The position numbers and the translations under genes were made by a program. A stretch of 64,000 bases of DNA from Bacillota bacterium (GTDB taxonomy: Bacteria > Bacillota > Clostridia > Oscillospirales > Oscillospiraceae). The notes below the pieces were generated by a model. The model saw only the letters and a program-made list of their open reading frames with translations, had not been told where the DNA came from and did no database searches. Positions within the stretch are counted from its first letter, which is position 1. The number at the start of each line of letters is the position of its first letter. Of the stretch, positions 7,745-15,750 are shown one piece after another. The stretch is taken from the NCBI GenBank assembly GCA_029224785.1, contig JAQXVF010000040.1, positions 50,046-114,045 on the forward strand. Direction: 5' to 3'.

Positions 7745-8740
7745 CTATTCATAGTCCAACTTGGACAGGGGATTGGCCTCTGCGGCGATTTTCAACTCCG
7801 TACTCTCGATATGGGTATAGATCTGGGTGGTATTCAGGTTCTCGTGACCCAGCACCTCCTGAACGGTTTTCACATCCACACCTCCGGACAGCATCATGGT
7901 GGCAGCTGTGTGCCGCAGCTTATGGGCGGAAAACTGGGAAGCATCCAGGCCGGCCGCCGTCAGATATTTCTTCACAAGCCGGTGTACCGCCGTCACACTG
8001 ATCCGGTTATTGTCCCGGGAGATGAACAGCGCCCGGTTGTCCGGAATCACCTTTTTCCGGCGTTCCGGAAGATATTCGTCCAGCGCTTTACGGCAGGAGG
8101 AGCCGAAATAGACCACCCGTTCCTTATTGCCCTTGCCGACGACGCGGATCCTGTCCTCGTATACATCGGTAATGTTCAGTCCCACCAGCTCACTGCGGCG
8201 GATCCCGCAGTTTAAAAACAGCAGCAGGATCGCCTTGTCCCGCTTGGCATTGGGGCCGGAAACCGCCTTCAGCAGCGCCGCAGACTGCTCCATGGTCAAG
8301 TACCGGGGCAGACTTTTGCGAAGTTTGGGATACTCCAGGTCAGCCACAGGGTTTTCCTGCAATTGCTTGGTTCTTACGGTAAGGTATTTATAAAAGGACT
8401 TGATGGCCGACAGCTTCCGCGCCCTGGCAGTAGGGGAGATGCCGTAGCTGGGGGAAGGGGAGTCCGGGTTGGGTGTCCGGTCACTGGCAAGATACGACAG
8501 GAAATCAAAGATATCCGATGTGGTGATGGATCGGATAAATTCGATATCCACATCCCGGATGTCGATTTCATCCAGGCGGGTGTGGACCGGCATATCATGG
8601 CGCATCAGCTTAACAAAACGCAGAAACATCCGCAAGTCCAGATAGTATTCGGAGATCGTTTTCTGAGACTGGCCTTTGATGGTCTCGTGATAGGCCAGGA
8701 AATCCCGTAATACGATGGGACAATCTGTAAACCGCTGCAT
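7745..8740 (-). CDS. Tyrosine recombinase, XerC/XerD-like
   Basis: A 331-residue site-specific recombinase. The N-terminal SAM-like core-binding domain covers about 5-140 and the catalytic domain about 145-325. The catalytic set is complete: R181 (GIRRSEL), K206 (GKGNKER), H273 and R276 (SAHKLRH), H299 (LGHE) and nucleophile Y308 (TTQIYTH). It has about 30 extra residues before the catalytic domain (a Pro/Ser-rich insert at 88-104) compared with minimal Xer proteins. Nothing mobile was recognised alongside it, so a chromosomal dimer-resolution role or a stranded integrase are both open. A second Xer lies 5 kb away. Confidence 0.9.
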   Translation of the reverse strand: MQRFTDCPIVLRDFLAYHETIKGQSQKTISEYYLDLRMFLRFVKLMRHDMPVHTRLDEIDIRDVDIEFIRSITTSDIFDFLSYLASDRTPNPDSPSPSYGISPTARARKLSAIKSFYKYLTVRTKQLQENPVADLEYPKLRKSLPRYLTMEQSAALLKAVSGPNAKRDKAILLLFLNCGIRRSELVGLNITDVYEDRIRVVGKGNKERVVYFGSSCRKALDEYLPERRKKVIPDNRALFISRDNNRISVTAVHRLVKKYLTAAGLDASQFSAHKLRHTAATMMLSGGVDVKTVQEVLGHENLNTTQIYTHIESTELKIAAEANPLSKLDYE

Positions 8741-9722
8741 AATGGAACCTCCTAAAGAATGATAAAATATACAAAACTAATGTGAAAATATGTGCAAAAT
8801 GACGAATCTGCATGATTGGGCATTTTATAAGGATTTAACTCCAATCCGGATTCCGTTTTATCTTCCATCAGAACGTGCGCAATGTTGTTTTACCGATGAT
8901 CGTGCAGAGGTCGATTCCGAAAGCAAGTTACGCCTTGTCCATAATCTGACAAAACAACCGGAAAGAGAATGTTGACGAAGTGATCCAGCAAGGCGTTGGA
9001 TTCATCGAAGCGAGGCGAATACGCTTCCAAATGATTCCAAAAATCATATGGTTCATACACACACTGGCAAAGATTCTGGTTCTGAAATGCGCATTCCACA
9101 CGCAGCCAGAATACGTTGGAAAAGGACAGATTTGTTGAAACCCACGTCGGCAGAATGTTTCATTCGCTATTGTATCGAACCGAAAACCATCAAACGAACT
9201 ATGCTGCGGAATAATCCATCTTTGCTTTCATACTCATATTGTAGCATATATCTCCTTCTAACGCAACAAAATTTTTATTTTGTTGCGTTCGGTTTCTGTA
9301 CGGCTCCGGCTCTGCAAGGCCATGGTTTCCGGATATCTTCGTATGTCCCTCCGGAGCCTCCGGAAGCTCCTTCCCTCCAAAGGCGGGAGGTTTCTTCGTC
9401 CCGGCGGCAGATCTGATGTCGGCTGGAAACAGCAAACCGGGGTTCCCTTGTGGGTTCCCCGGTTTTTCGGTTACCAACCGGTGGTTTCCGAAATCAAAAA
9501 ATGGCTCTGTTCTCTTGAACAGGGCCATTTCATGTTTTCGGAAGAAGTCATTTCCCATCCGTTGGGCATTCTTTTTTCATTCCATTGGAGAACTCCTTCG
9601 AAGCATACCGCATGTCAGGCTCTGAGCGCCTCTCTGATGCCGTGAATCCAAATCCCATCGCTCTTCTCTTTTGAAGTCCTTCTTCGCGGCTCTGAGCGCG
9701 TTATATAGCACCAGAATACCCT
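8741..9722. other. Non-coding or decayed interval with three strong hairpins
   Basis: About 980 bases without a convincing gene. Frames at 8790-8975 (+), 8890-9099 (-) and 9199-9558 (-) lack ribosome sites and known motifs. Three strong hairpins are seen: 9260-9289 (13-bp perfect stem, TTTT loop), 9434-9467 (arm AAACCGGGG, with T5 on the plus strand), and 9499-9530 (14-bp stem with one G-T pair). The interval may hold remnants of lost genes or a small RNA; nothing further can be supported. Confidence 0.5.
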
Positions 9723-10469
9723 TTACTTCCCGCAATAGATTCGAATTGCCTCTGCCATAAACCTGGCAGTTCCGATACCGTGCACATCGATGTTGTCCGT
9801 GAACCTCTGATCGGAAACGTACATCTCCCCCAGACCTGCAAGGATCTCGTCCGTACAGGTATAGTAATGGTCTGTGATATACTGTTTCCATTTGCCCACA
9901 AGCGCCTGTGCTGCCTCCTCCGACGGCTTTCCTCCATCGCGGTCACACCGGGCAAAGGCTTCCATCAGAGCATTCATTCCGGCGTCCGCTTCTCTCCGAT
10001 TCTCTTTCGACATGGATGCCATCTTTTCCCGGCTTTCCCGATAGGCATCCGTATGCCCCCACCGCTGCCTTGCCTCCTCCGCATATTGCTTCCGGGCAGT
10101 TTCATACGGTTCATTGTCAAATGCTTTCATATCCATCATAGGATCTCCTTTCTCCTCGGCCTCCAGAGCAGCGATCAGCCGTTCCAATCGCTCTTTTTTC
10201 AGAATCAGCAGCCTCTTCTGCTCTATGAGTGCCTTTTGCTTGTCATAGTTTGGAGAAGAAAGAATCTCAAGAATGCTTTTCAGTGGAAAATCCAGCTCGC
10301 GGAAAAACAGGATCTCCTGCATGCGTTCCAGAGAACTCTCGTCATAAAACCGATAGCCGGTCTGCCTGTCCACACGGCACGGCTCCAGCAGCCCGATTTC
10401 ATCGTAATAATGCAGTGTGCGCACACTGACACCCGCCAGCCTGGAAAACTCCTTGATCTGCATGTTCAT
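9723..10469 (-). CDS. MerR-family regulator with TipAS antibiotic-recognition domain
   Basis: 248 residues. The MerR helix-turn-helix (IKEFSRLAGVSVRTLHYYDEIGLL, residues 4-28) is followed by a long coiled coil (about 75-110) and a TipAS-type C-terminal domain (about 125-245). TipA proteins bind thiopeptide-like drugs and then activate promoters with an over-long spacer. Such a promoter is present directly upstream on the same strand, indicating autoregulation. No efflux gene is adjacent, so any target beyond itself is not visible. Confidence 0.9.
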   Translation of the reverse strand: MNMQIKEFSRLAGVSVRTLHYYDEIGLLEPCRVDRQTGYRFYDESSLERMQEILFFRELDFPLKSILEILSSPNYDKQKALIEQKRLLILKKERLERLIAALEAEEKGDPMMDMKAFDNEPYETARKQYAEEARQRWGHTDAYRESREKMASMSKENRREADAGMNALMEAFARCDRDGGKPSEEAAQALVGKWKQYITDHYYTCTDEILAGLGEMYVSDQRFTDNIDVHGIGTARFMAEAIRIYCGK

Positions 10470-10493
10470 TGGGATTCCCCCTCTCTGCCTGTG

Positions 10494-10524
10494 AGTATAC
10501 GCTATGACGCAGCGTCAGAGTCAA
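10494..10524 (-). promoter_or_regulatory. MerR-type promoter with 19-bp spacer and central dyad
   Basis: On the minus strand, -35 TTGACT (10519-10524) and -10 TATACT (10494-10499) are separated by 19 bp. The dyad TGACGC-A-GCGTCA at 10505-10517 fills the spacer. This is the classical architecture activated by DNA-untwisting MerR proteins and sits just before the TipA-like gene. Confidence 0.8.
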
Positions 10525-10545
10525 GCGTTTTTTGATACTATGGTT

Positions 10546-10785
10546 TTATTTTTTCTTAGGATTCTTCGGTGGTTCGTGGGGCAGATCATCCGGAAGGCCC
10601 AGGAAATAATCCGCACTGATATGATAGTACAGACAGAGCTGGCGAAGCCGCTCAGCAGGCAGCGGGATCTTCCCACTTTCGTATTTTGCGTAATAAGACT
10701 GGCCGGTCTGAAGGTATTCCGCAATCTCCGACTGCGTCTTATGCTTCTCCTGCCGTAATTTCTTCAATTTTTCGTGCAATTCCAT
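10546..10785 (-). CDS. XRE-family helix-turn-helix repressor
   Basis: A 79-residue Cro/C1-type DNA-binding protein: LHEKLKKLRQEKHKTQSEIAEYL with the recognition helix around QSYYAKYESGK, then DYFLGLPDDLP and a basic tail. The start is taken at 10785 (GAGGGGG about 8 nt upstream) rather than at a longer in-frame extension. A perfect 20-bp palindrome lies 36-55 bp upstream of the start, a natural autoregulatory operator. It is divergent from pfkA with about 245 bp between. Confidence 0.85.
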   Translation of the reverse strand: MELHEKLKKLRQEKHKTQSEIAEYLQTGQSYYAKYESGKIPLPAERLRQLCLYYHISADYFLGLPDDLPHEPPKNPKKK

Positions 10786-10820
10786 TGGACGTGCCCCCTC
10801 TTTCCGGCGGATTTTGAATA

Positions 10821-10898
10821 TTATATCATATATGATATAAATACGCAAGTATTATTCCACATATGGCATATTCCATATTTTATGCCATATATGACATA
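10821..10898. promoter_or_regulatory. Operator-like palindromes between the XRE gene and pfkA
   Basis: 10821-10840 is a perfect 20-bp palindrome (TTATATCATATATGATATAA). A second related site, with core CCATATATGACA, lies at 10885-10896 and shares CATATATGA. An inverted pair ATATGGCATA / TATGCCATAT spans 10861-10890. The spacing and similarity suggest cooperative binding by the adjacent XRE protein. Confidence 0.6.
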
Positions 10899-10954
10899 CT
10901 GCATTTTGAAGAATTACCTTTACTTTTTGGGCTTATCCCGCTAAAATATTGTTG

Positions 10955-11013
10955 TCGGAAATTATCCGAAATCGAATCGGAAAAGGTCCGGAATTGTATC
11001 GGAATGTTTCCGA
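10955..11013 (+). promoter_or_regulatory. Inverted TCGGA repeats in the pfkA leader
   Basis: Two short inverted repeats precede pfkA: TCGGA at 10955-10959 with TCCGA at 10965-10969, and TCGGAA at 10999-11004 with TTCCGA at 11008-11013. Similar TCGGAAA/TCCGAAA units lie between them. They could be binding sites for a glycolytic regulator or small hairpins in the leader RNA. Confidence 0.4.
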
Positions 11014-11030
11014 GTTTGGAGGGAATACAT

Positions 11031-12029
11031 ATGAGTGTAAAACGAATCGGTGTCCTTACCAGCGGCGGCGATGCCCCCGGCATGAATCCCTGCGTTCGTG
11101 CAGTGGTCCGTACCTGCCTGCACCACGGGATTGAGTGCTTTGGCATCCGCCGTGGATGGAACGGATTGATTAACGGTGATATTGTCCGTATGGACGAAAA
11201 AAGCATCGCCCATATCATCAATCGGGGCGGCACGATCCTGTATACCGCCAGAAGCAGCGAGTTTATGACGGTAGAAGGCCAGAAAAAAGCCGTCTCCACC
11301 TGCAAATTTCTGGGTTTGGACAGCATTATTGCCATCGGCGGCGACGGCACCTTCCGGGGTGCTCAGGCGCTCTCCCGTCACGGCATCAATGTGATCGGGA
11401 TTCCGGGCACCATTGACAACGATATTGCCTGCACAAACTACTGCATCGGCTTCGATACCGCCGCCAATACTGCCATCGAGTGCATCGATAAGCTCCGCGA
11501 CACCATGCAGTCCCACGAGCGCTGCTCTGTGGTGGAGGTGATGGGCCGGAATGCCGGTTATCTGGCCATGTATGTGGGCCTCGCCGTGGGTGCAACCGCC
11601 ATTTTGGTCCCCGAAGAGGAGATCGATTTTGAACGGGATGTGATCGAGAAGATCCGGCAGGCCAGATTCAACGGATTTACCCATTATATGATCGTTGTCG
11701 CCGAAGGCGCAGGCCGTGCCATCGATATCGCCGCCCGAATCAAGGAAACCATCGACCTGGATCCCCGGGTTACGGTGCTTGGACACATTCAGCGCGGCGG
11801 CACCCCCACCGGTCGTGACCGTGTCAACGCCACCAAAATGGGCTATCTGGCCGTGGAACTGCTCCGTCAGGGGAAAAATAACCGTATAGTGTGCACCCAT
11901 GACGGCGAATTCACCGATGTAGACATCGAAGAAGGCCTGAACATGAAAAAGAGCATCCAAAAAATGGAAGTGGATCTGCTGGCAGCCATGACCGGCATTG
12001 AATCCGCCCCCTCGCTCTATACGAACTGA
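11031..12029 (+). CDS. pfkA: ATP-dependent 6-phosphofructokinase
   Basis: A 332-residue glycolytic enzyme phosphorylating fructose 6-phosphate. Key motifs are TSGGDAPGMN near residue 10, AIGGDGTFRGA (Gly after GGD, as in ATP-dependent rather than pyrophosphate-dependent enzymes), the catalytic GIPGTIDNDI, the substrate loop VVEVMGRNAGYLA, and the C-terminal LGHIQRGGTPTGRDR. The start at 11031 follows GGAGGG by 7 nt; the longer open frame upstream is excluded because it runs through the operator region. A strong hairpin follows. Confidence 0.97.
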   Translation: MSVKRIGVLTSGGDAPGMNPCVRAVVRTCLHHGIECFGIRRGWNGLINGDIVRMDEKSIAHIINRGGTILYTARSSEFMTVEGQKKAVSTCKFLGLDSIIAIGGDGTFRGAQALSRHGINVIGIPGTIDNDIACTNYCIGFDTAANTAIECIDKLRDTMQSHERCSVVEVMGRNAGYLAMYVGLAVGATAILVPEEEIDFERDVIEKIRQARFNGFTHYMIVVAEGAGRAIDIAARIKETIDLDPRVTVLGHIQRGGTPTGRDRVNATKMGYLAVELLRQGKNNRIVCTHDGEFTDVDIEEGLNMKKSIQKMEVDLLAAMTGIESAPSLYTN

Positions 12030-12056
12030 TCCCCTACCCTATCCGATTGCGTAAAA

Positions 12057-12084
12057 AGGGCTGCCTCAATTCTGAGGCAGCCCT
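12057..12084 (+). terminator. Terminator hairpin after pfkA (copy 1 of a 27-bp repeat)
   Basis: GGGCTGCCTCA pairs with TGAGGCAGCCC around an ATTC loop. The segment 12058-12084 recurs with one mismatch at 13395-13421. Confidence 0.75.
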
Positions 12085-12149
12085 GATCGTGAAAGGATCT
12101 TCCAACCAAAAGCTCCGGCCAGTTTTGCAAAATTCAAAAAGGAGCAGAA

Positions 12150-12245
12150 ATGATCACCAGACGAAAAATAGTCCACAATTTAATAGCGTATGCGCATCCA
12201 AAGATTAGAACCAGCTTTCCTCAGACCATAAGTGGTAAATTGTAA
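12150..12245 (+). CDS. Possible 31-residue peptide
   Basis: A short frame beginning MITRRKIVHN, preceded at 7 nt by AAGGAG. It is basic, has no helix long enough for a membrane anchor and is not recognised. It lies in AT-richer DNA between pfkA and the lipoprotein gene, and may be the remnant of a longer gene. Confidence 0.25.
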   Translation: MITRRKIVHNLIAYAHPKIRTSFPQTISGKL

Positions 12246-12295
12246 TAGATGGTGACGAACATTTCAATCGCAAACGCCAAGAAAGGATGATTACG

Positions 12296-13213
12296 ATGAA
12301 AGTTAAGATTCTGATTACTGTTATAACAGTTTGCGCCTTGCTATGTAGCTGCGGAATGCCGCCCTCACCACAATCTGCCACTACGGATACGTCTCAATCA
12401 AGCGTGGAAACTACGTCTTCTCCTATTCCGGAAACAACTACCGAGTCGTCGGATATCCCGTCGTATGAAGTTTATTTTTCAAACGATGATTCAAGAATTT
12501 TTTGGAATGAAGAACTATGCTGTTGGGCGTTGCAACGGGATGATTATGATACTTTACCCTACCTGGTTTCTGTTGAAGACGGCAAAGAAATTGTTGTAAT
12601 TGACAGAGAATCCGGGACACAAAGCACTTTATTCTTGGATCCTTTCTCCAGAATAGCACCAGAGATTGATATATGGGGGGATTGCGTATTCTTCCTCGCT
12701 GCAGTGAATGAAACTCATGACGGGATTTATCGAATCTACTTACCTGATGGCACGGTGGATCCTTTATTCACGGATATTCCTGTGAAGGATTTTGTAACAG
12801 GCTTTTTTGCCTCATCAAACCATGGAGTGAATTGGACTGTCTGGGATGAAGACTTTCTAATACTGTGTGAAGAAAAATGGGATTCGGAAATAACCTTTCT
12901 CGATAGCAAGACCGGACAGACAAGAGTCACTACAGCCCGAGATGTGATTGGAAATGGAAGGGACTACAGTTTTGAACTTGCCCAAAAATCCAACATCTAT
13001 TTCAGCATGATTTGCAGAGATTACTATTCGGAACAACCCTTTACCACAAAGTACCATTATGATGCAATGACAGGAAACCTGTATTCCATCCGGACATTTG
13101 CCGCAGATTCAGATGCACACTTTGCGATTTATCCAAATGGAGAGACGAGAACTGCCGAAGAGTATGATGAAAACGGAATGGCCTGGTGGGATGATTCCTA
13201 CTACGGATCGTAA
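12296..13213 (+). CDS. Predicted lipoprotein of unknown function
   Basis: A 305-residue exported protein. The N-terminal signal (KVKILITVITVCALLCSCG) ends in a lipobox-like LCSC, followed by a Ser/Thr/Pro-rich linker to about residue 55. The rest is acidic and aromatic-rich with repeated WD/DxxT strand-like segments, suggesting a beta-propeller-like fold, but no family is recognised. The start at 12296 is favoured over an ATG nine bases earlier because AAAGGA has proper spacing. Base composition is clearly more AT-rich than in neighbours and the unit is flanked by near-identical 27-bp hairpins, both signs of transfer. Confidence 0.75.
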   Translation: MKVKILITVITVCALLCSCGMPPSPQSATTDTSQSSVETTSSPIPETTTESSDIPSYEVYFSNDDSRIFWNEELCCWALQRDDYDTLPYLVSVEDGKEIVVIDRESGTQSTLFLDPFSRIAPEIDIWGDCVFFLAAVNETHDGIYRIYLPDGTVDPLFTDIPVKDFVTGFFASSNHGVNWTVWDEDFLILCEEKWDSEITFLDSKTGQTRVTTARDVIGNGRDYSFELAQKSNIYFSMICRDYYSEQPFTTKYHYDAMTGNLYSIRTFAADSDAHFAIYPNGETRTAEEYDENGMAWWDDSYYGS

Positions 13214-13216
13214 CTG

Positions 13217-13275
13217 CTGCTTATAACAAATCGAGGCGCTGCCCAAAAGGCAGTGCCTCGATTTGTTATAAGCAG
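13217..13275 (+). terminator. Very long hairpin after the lipoprotein gene
   Basis: A 27-bp stem (13217-13243 with 13249-13275) has only one G-T wobble and a 5-nt loop, and is followed by an A-run. It begins 4 bp after the stop codon. It is longer than typical terminators and could also protect the mRNA 3' end or be part of a mobile module. Confidence 0.65.
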
Positions 13276-13394
13276 AAAAAATGAAAAAGCGGGAATTGTC
13301 AGCATACTGCCAAACGATAAGTGGGAAAAACGAAAACTACGGTTTTATTGAAAAGCATACTTATTACGCAGCCGTCATAATGCGTCCCGAGTTT

Positions 13395-13421
13395 GGGCTG
13401 CCTCAATTCTGATGCAGCCCT
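13395..13421. repeat. 27-bp hairpin repeat, copy 2
   Basis: This segment matches 12058-12084 at 26 of 27 positions and overlaps the stop codon of the convergent xerD gene. The two copies, in direct orientation, bracket the lipoprotein insert. Confidence 0.6.
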
Positions 13422-14260
13422 TTTACCATATGACTGTAAACTTGTGTGGAGGACCTTCCGCTGTGACCCATCAGCTCCTGCAGGGAGCGAAGATCATCTC
13501 CCTCTTCCAGACGATGTACGGCAAAACTGTGGCGAAGGGTATGGGGTGTCAGCTCTCCGGGGATCCCCGCATCCTGCTGGTAGCGTTTCAGCAGTTTCCA
13601 GAAGCCCTGACGGCTCATCCGGATGCCTCCCACGTTCACAAACAGGGCCTTCTCCCCTTTCTCCAGGAGCATATCCCCCCTGATTTTGGCCAGATATGTG
13701 CGAAGAGCCTGGATTGCAGAAGTTGAAAGAGGAATTTCCCGAACTTTTTTTGCGTGATTACTCAGAAGAACCCCTCGATTCAGATTGATATCCTCAACAT
13801 TCAGGTTGAGAAGCTCTGTGACACGCAAACCGGTGCAGCACAGGGTCTCCAGCATCGCCTTATCCCGGATCCCCTTGGCATCCGTGGTGGCCGGCTGCGC
13901 CAGCAGTTGGCGGATCTGGTCCCGGGTCAGGATCTGCGGATCCTTTTTTTCCCCTGCCGCAACCTTGATTTCCTCCAGCGGAGACTCTTCCAGGAAACCG
14001 GAGGAGATCAGATATCCGTAAAAATTACGCAGTCCTGCCACCGCACGGGAAATGGTGGCATCGGACTTGCCGATGGCCTGAAGATTTTCCACATAGGTAC
14101 GAATATTCAGTTGGGTCGCATCCTCTACCTCGACGTTTTCCTGCTCCCGGAGCCATGCGGAGAAGCTCCGAATGTCCCGCATATAGGACGCCACGGTGTT
14201 TGCAGATGCTTTTTTTATCTTTGTCAGATAATTTTCATATGCATCAATGAATCCAAGCAT
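13403..14260 (-). CDS. xerD: Tyrosine recombinase XerD-like
   Basis: 285 residues, the normal size of XerC/XerD. The catalytic set is R146 (TGLRVTEL), K171 or K172, H240 and R243 (TPHTLRHSF), H266 (LMGHSG) and Y275 (TQVYSHM). Xer proteins resolve chromosome dimers at dif. The neighbouring membrane-protein gene upstream recalls the spoIIM-xerD neighbourhood of Bacillus, which supports xerD over an integrase. The last codons form part of a 27-bp hairpin repeat. Confidence 0.88.
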   Translation of the reverse strand: MLGFIDAYENYLTKIKKASANTVASYMRDIRSFSAWLREQENVEVEDATQLNIRTYVENLQAIGKSDATISRAVAGLRNFYGYLISSGFLEESPLEEIKVAAGEKKDPQILTRDQIRQLLAQPATTDAKGIRDKAMLETLCCTGLRVTELLNLNVEDINLNRGVLLSNHAKKVREIPLSTSAIQALRTYLAKIRGDMLLEKGEKALFVNVGGIRMSRQGFWKLLKRYQQDAGIPGELTPHTLRHSFAVHRLEEGDDLRSLQELMGHSGRSSTQVYSHMVKGLHQN

Positions 14261-14283
14261 GAACGACGGTACCTCAAAATCTT

Positions 14284-14805
14284 TTAAAATACTATGCGTG
14301 ACAGCAGCGGCGCCATCACCCAGGCATCTATTGCCGCGATCGCCAATTCAGCAAGCATACACCCTCCCAGGTCTGCCCACAATCCCTCTTCCCTGTTGCC
14401 CGCGTGCCGGAACCAGAAGAAAAACAGCACCGGAAGATTCCACATGGAAGAAAACAGAAACAGAGATCGGACAAGCCATCCGGCATCCCCGAATTGCCTT
14501 TGCAGACAGGTCCCGAAATAGGAGAATCCGGCAGCCTTGCAAAATGCTACAACGGGAAAAAGCCAGGAGGCGCGAACGAGAACCGCGAATGCGGAAAAGA
14601 TCAAAGGTACGGACAACACAGCAAACGTCAAAACGATCGACACCGGGACATCAAATGCCCGGCGCATCAAAAGAGCAATCTCCGGTGAATTACCCGTAGG
14701 CAAAATGCCGAACAGAAATCCACCCATCATTCCCAAGATCAGAGCCAAACACTGCCGATTCCTGGGGCAGCACGCCCGCCGTGTCATTTCAAGTACATCC
14801 ATCAT
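14284..14805 (-). CDS. Integral membrane protein, possibly SpoIIM-like
   Basis: A 173-residue protein with about five hydrophobic helices (near 18-35, 52-80, 85-102, 110-130 and 148-168). The first is LALILGMMGGFLFGILPTGN, a glycine-rich entry helix followed by a small loop as in SpoIIM/DUF95 proteins. SpoIIM, with SpoIID and SpoIIP, drives peptidoglycan remodelling during engulfment. Support comes from topology and position beside xerD only; no decisive motif is seen, so a different membrane protein is possible. It starts 24 bp upstream of xerD on the same strand. Confidence 0.5.
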   Translation of the reverse strand: MMDVLEMTRRACCPRNRQCLALILGMMGGFLFGILPTGNSPEIALLMRRAFDVPVSIVLTFAVLSVPLIFSAFAVLVRASWLFPVVAFCKAAGFSYFGTCLQRQFGDAGWLVRSLFLFSSMWNLPVLFFFWFRHAGNREEGLWADLGGCMLAELAIAAIDAWVMAPLLSRIVF

Positions 14806-15074
14806 CGCTACTCCATCGCCTGCGGAGTATGCCGGATGCCAAATGCATTGATTACAAATTGCAACCTAACTATACTCCATTTTTCCTGAAAATGCAAGTT
14901 TATTTGTGGTTTTCATCAATTTTTGTAAAAACTGCTGATTTTTATGTATATCAGCCCTTTCGATGTATTTCGAACCCTTTTCCGGTTTTGCCCAATATCT
15001 TGCGTCCCGGCTCCTAAGAAAGACTACATTCTGTGTTTTTATGTCAATTCGACTTTATGTGCATTTTGTACAAA

Positions 15075-15482
15075 CTAACGATATTTTTTCCTCGGTTTTT
15101 TCATTGCGGGCATCGCTGCTCCCAAACCGCCAAGCAGAATGGAGGCCGCACAGATCCCCACCCGCTGATAGGCTCCATCGAAAACCAGTGCAGGAATTGC
15201 CAGCAACACCAGCCAGAATCCCAGCGCGCTGACCATACAGACCACCAGTCTCTGACGTCCCACCTTCTGATAGCCGCACATGGCACCGACCCATCCGGCC
15301 AGTGCAAGAAGCCACGGTGTCAGCTTCCCGAAAGACTGCTGGGCAGTCTTTCCGATGTCCAGAAGCCAGGCACACAAAACAGCTTCGGCAAGCATCACCG
15401 CAAGAGAAATGACAATTCCAAACAGCACCCCTGTGGGAAGGGACCAACTCGGCCGTCTGGAAGAACGTCTTCGATTCTTCAT
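15075..15482 (-). CDS. Four-helix membrane protein, TIGR04086/YrzE-like
   Basis: A 135-residue protein with a basic N-terminus (KNRRRSSRRPSW), four hydrophobic helices (about 17-40, 55-72, 80-98 and 106-124) and a basic tail KKPRKKYR. Size and topology match the small TIGR04086 family of Firmicutes; the function is unknown. AAGGAGGAG precedes the ATG at good spacing. It stands alone, divergent from tRNA-Val. Confidence 0.6.
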   Translation of the reverse strand: MKNRRRSSRRPSWSLPTGVLFGIVISLAVMLAEAVLCAWLLDIGKTAQQSFGKLTPWLLALAGWVGAMCGYQKVGRQRLVVCMVSALGFWLVLLAIPALVFDGAYQRVGICAASILLGGLGAAMPAMKKPRKKYR

Positions 15483-15554
15483 GATGATCTCCTCCTTTTG
15501 TTTCAGCCTATGGCGCCCAACCGCAAGTTAGAACGGACAAGCGAAAAAATATGC

Positions 15555-15582
15555 TTGACATTTTCCGTTCTTATGCTATAAT
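15555..15582 (+). promoter_or_regulatory. Promoter of tRNA-Val
   Basis: TTGACA (15555-15560) and a consensus TATAAT (15577-15582) with 16-bp spacing, 31 bp before the tRNA. Confidence 0.85.
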
Positions 15583-15613
15583 ACTAACTGTTCCGGACAG
15601 CGGTTCTGGATAG

Positions 15614-15690
15614 GGAGGCATAGCTCAGCTGGTTAGAGCGCATGCTTCACACGCATGAGGTCACAGGTTCGAGTCCTGTTGTCTCCACCA
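15614..15690 (+). tRNA. tRNA-Val (anticodon CAC)
   Basis: A 77-nt cloverleaf. Acceptor GGAGGCA pairs with TGTCTCC (one G-T), the D arm is GCTC/GAGC, the anticodon stem CATGC/GCATG encloses loop TTCACAC (anticodon CAC), and the T arm ACAGG/CCTGT encloses TTCGAGT. CCA is encoded. Confidence 0.97.
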
Positions 15691-15693
15691 AAT

Positions 15694-15723
15694 AGCCACC
15701 GAAAAGCATTGCTTTCGGTGGCT
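15694..15723 (+). terminator. Terminator after tRNA-Val
   Basis: AGCCACCGAAA pairs with TTTCGGTGGCT, followed by TTTCACTT. Confidence 0.75.
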
Positions 15724-15750
15724 TTCACTTTATGAGAAGGATGGTTCCAT

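Noticed and set aside
7745..8740. Integrase of a mobile element
   Set aside because: Catalytic residues fit, but no flanking repeats, excisionase or cargo were seen; left as Xer-like.
9199..9558. A 119-codon frame beginning MGNDFFRKHEMALF
   Set aside because: No ribosome site, and it runs straight through three strong hairpins; better explained as structured non-coding DNA or a repeat.
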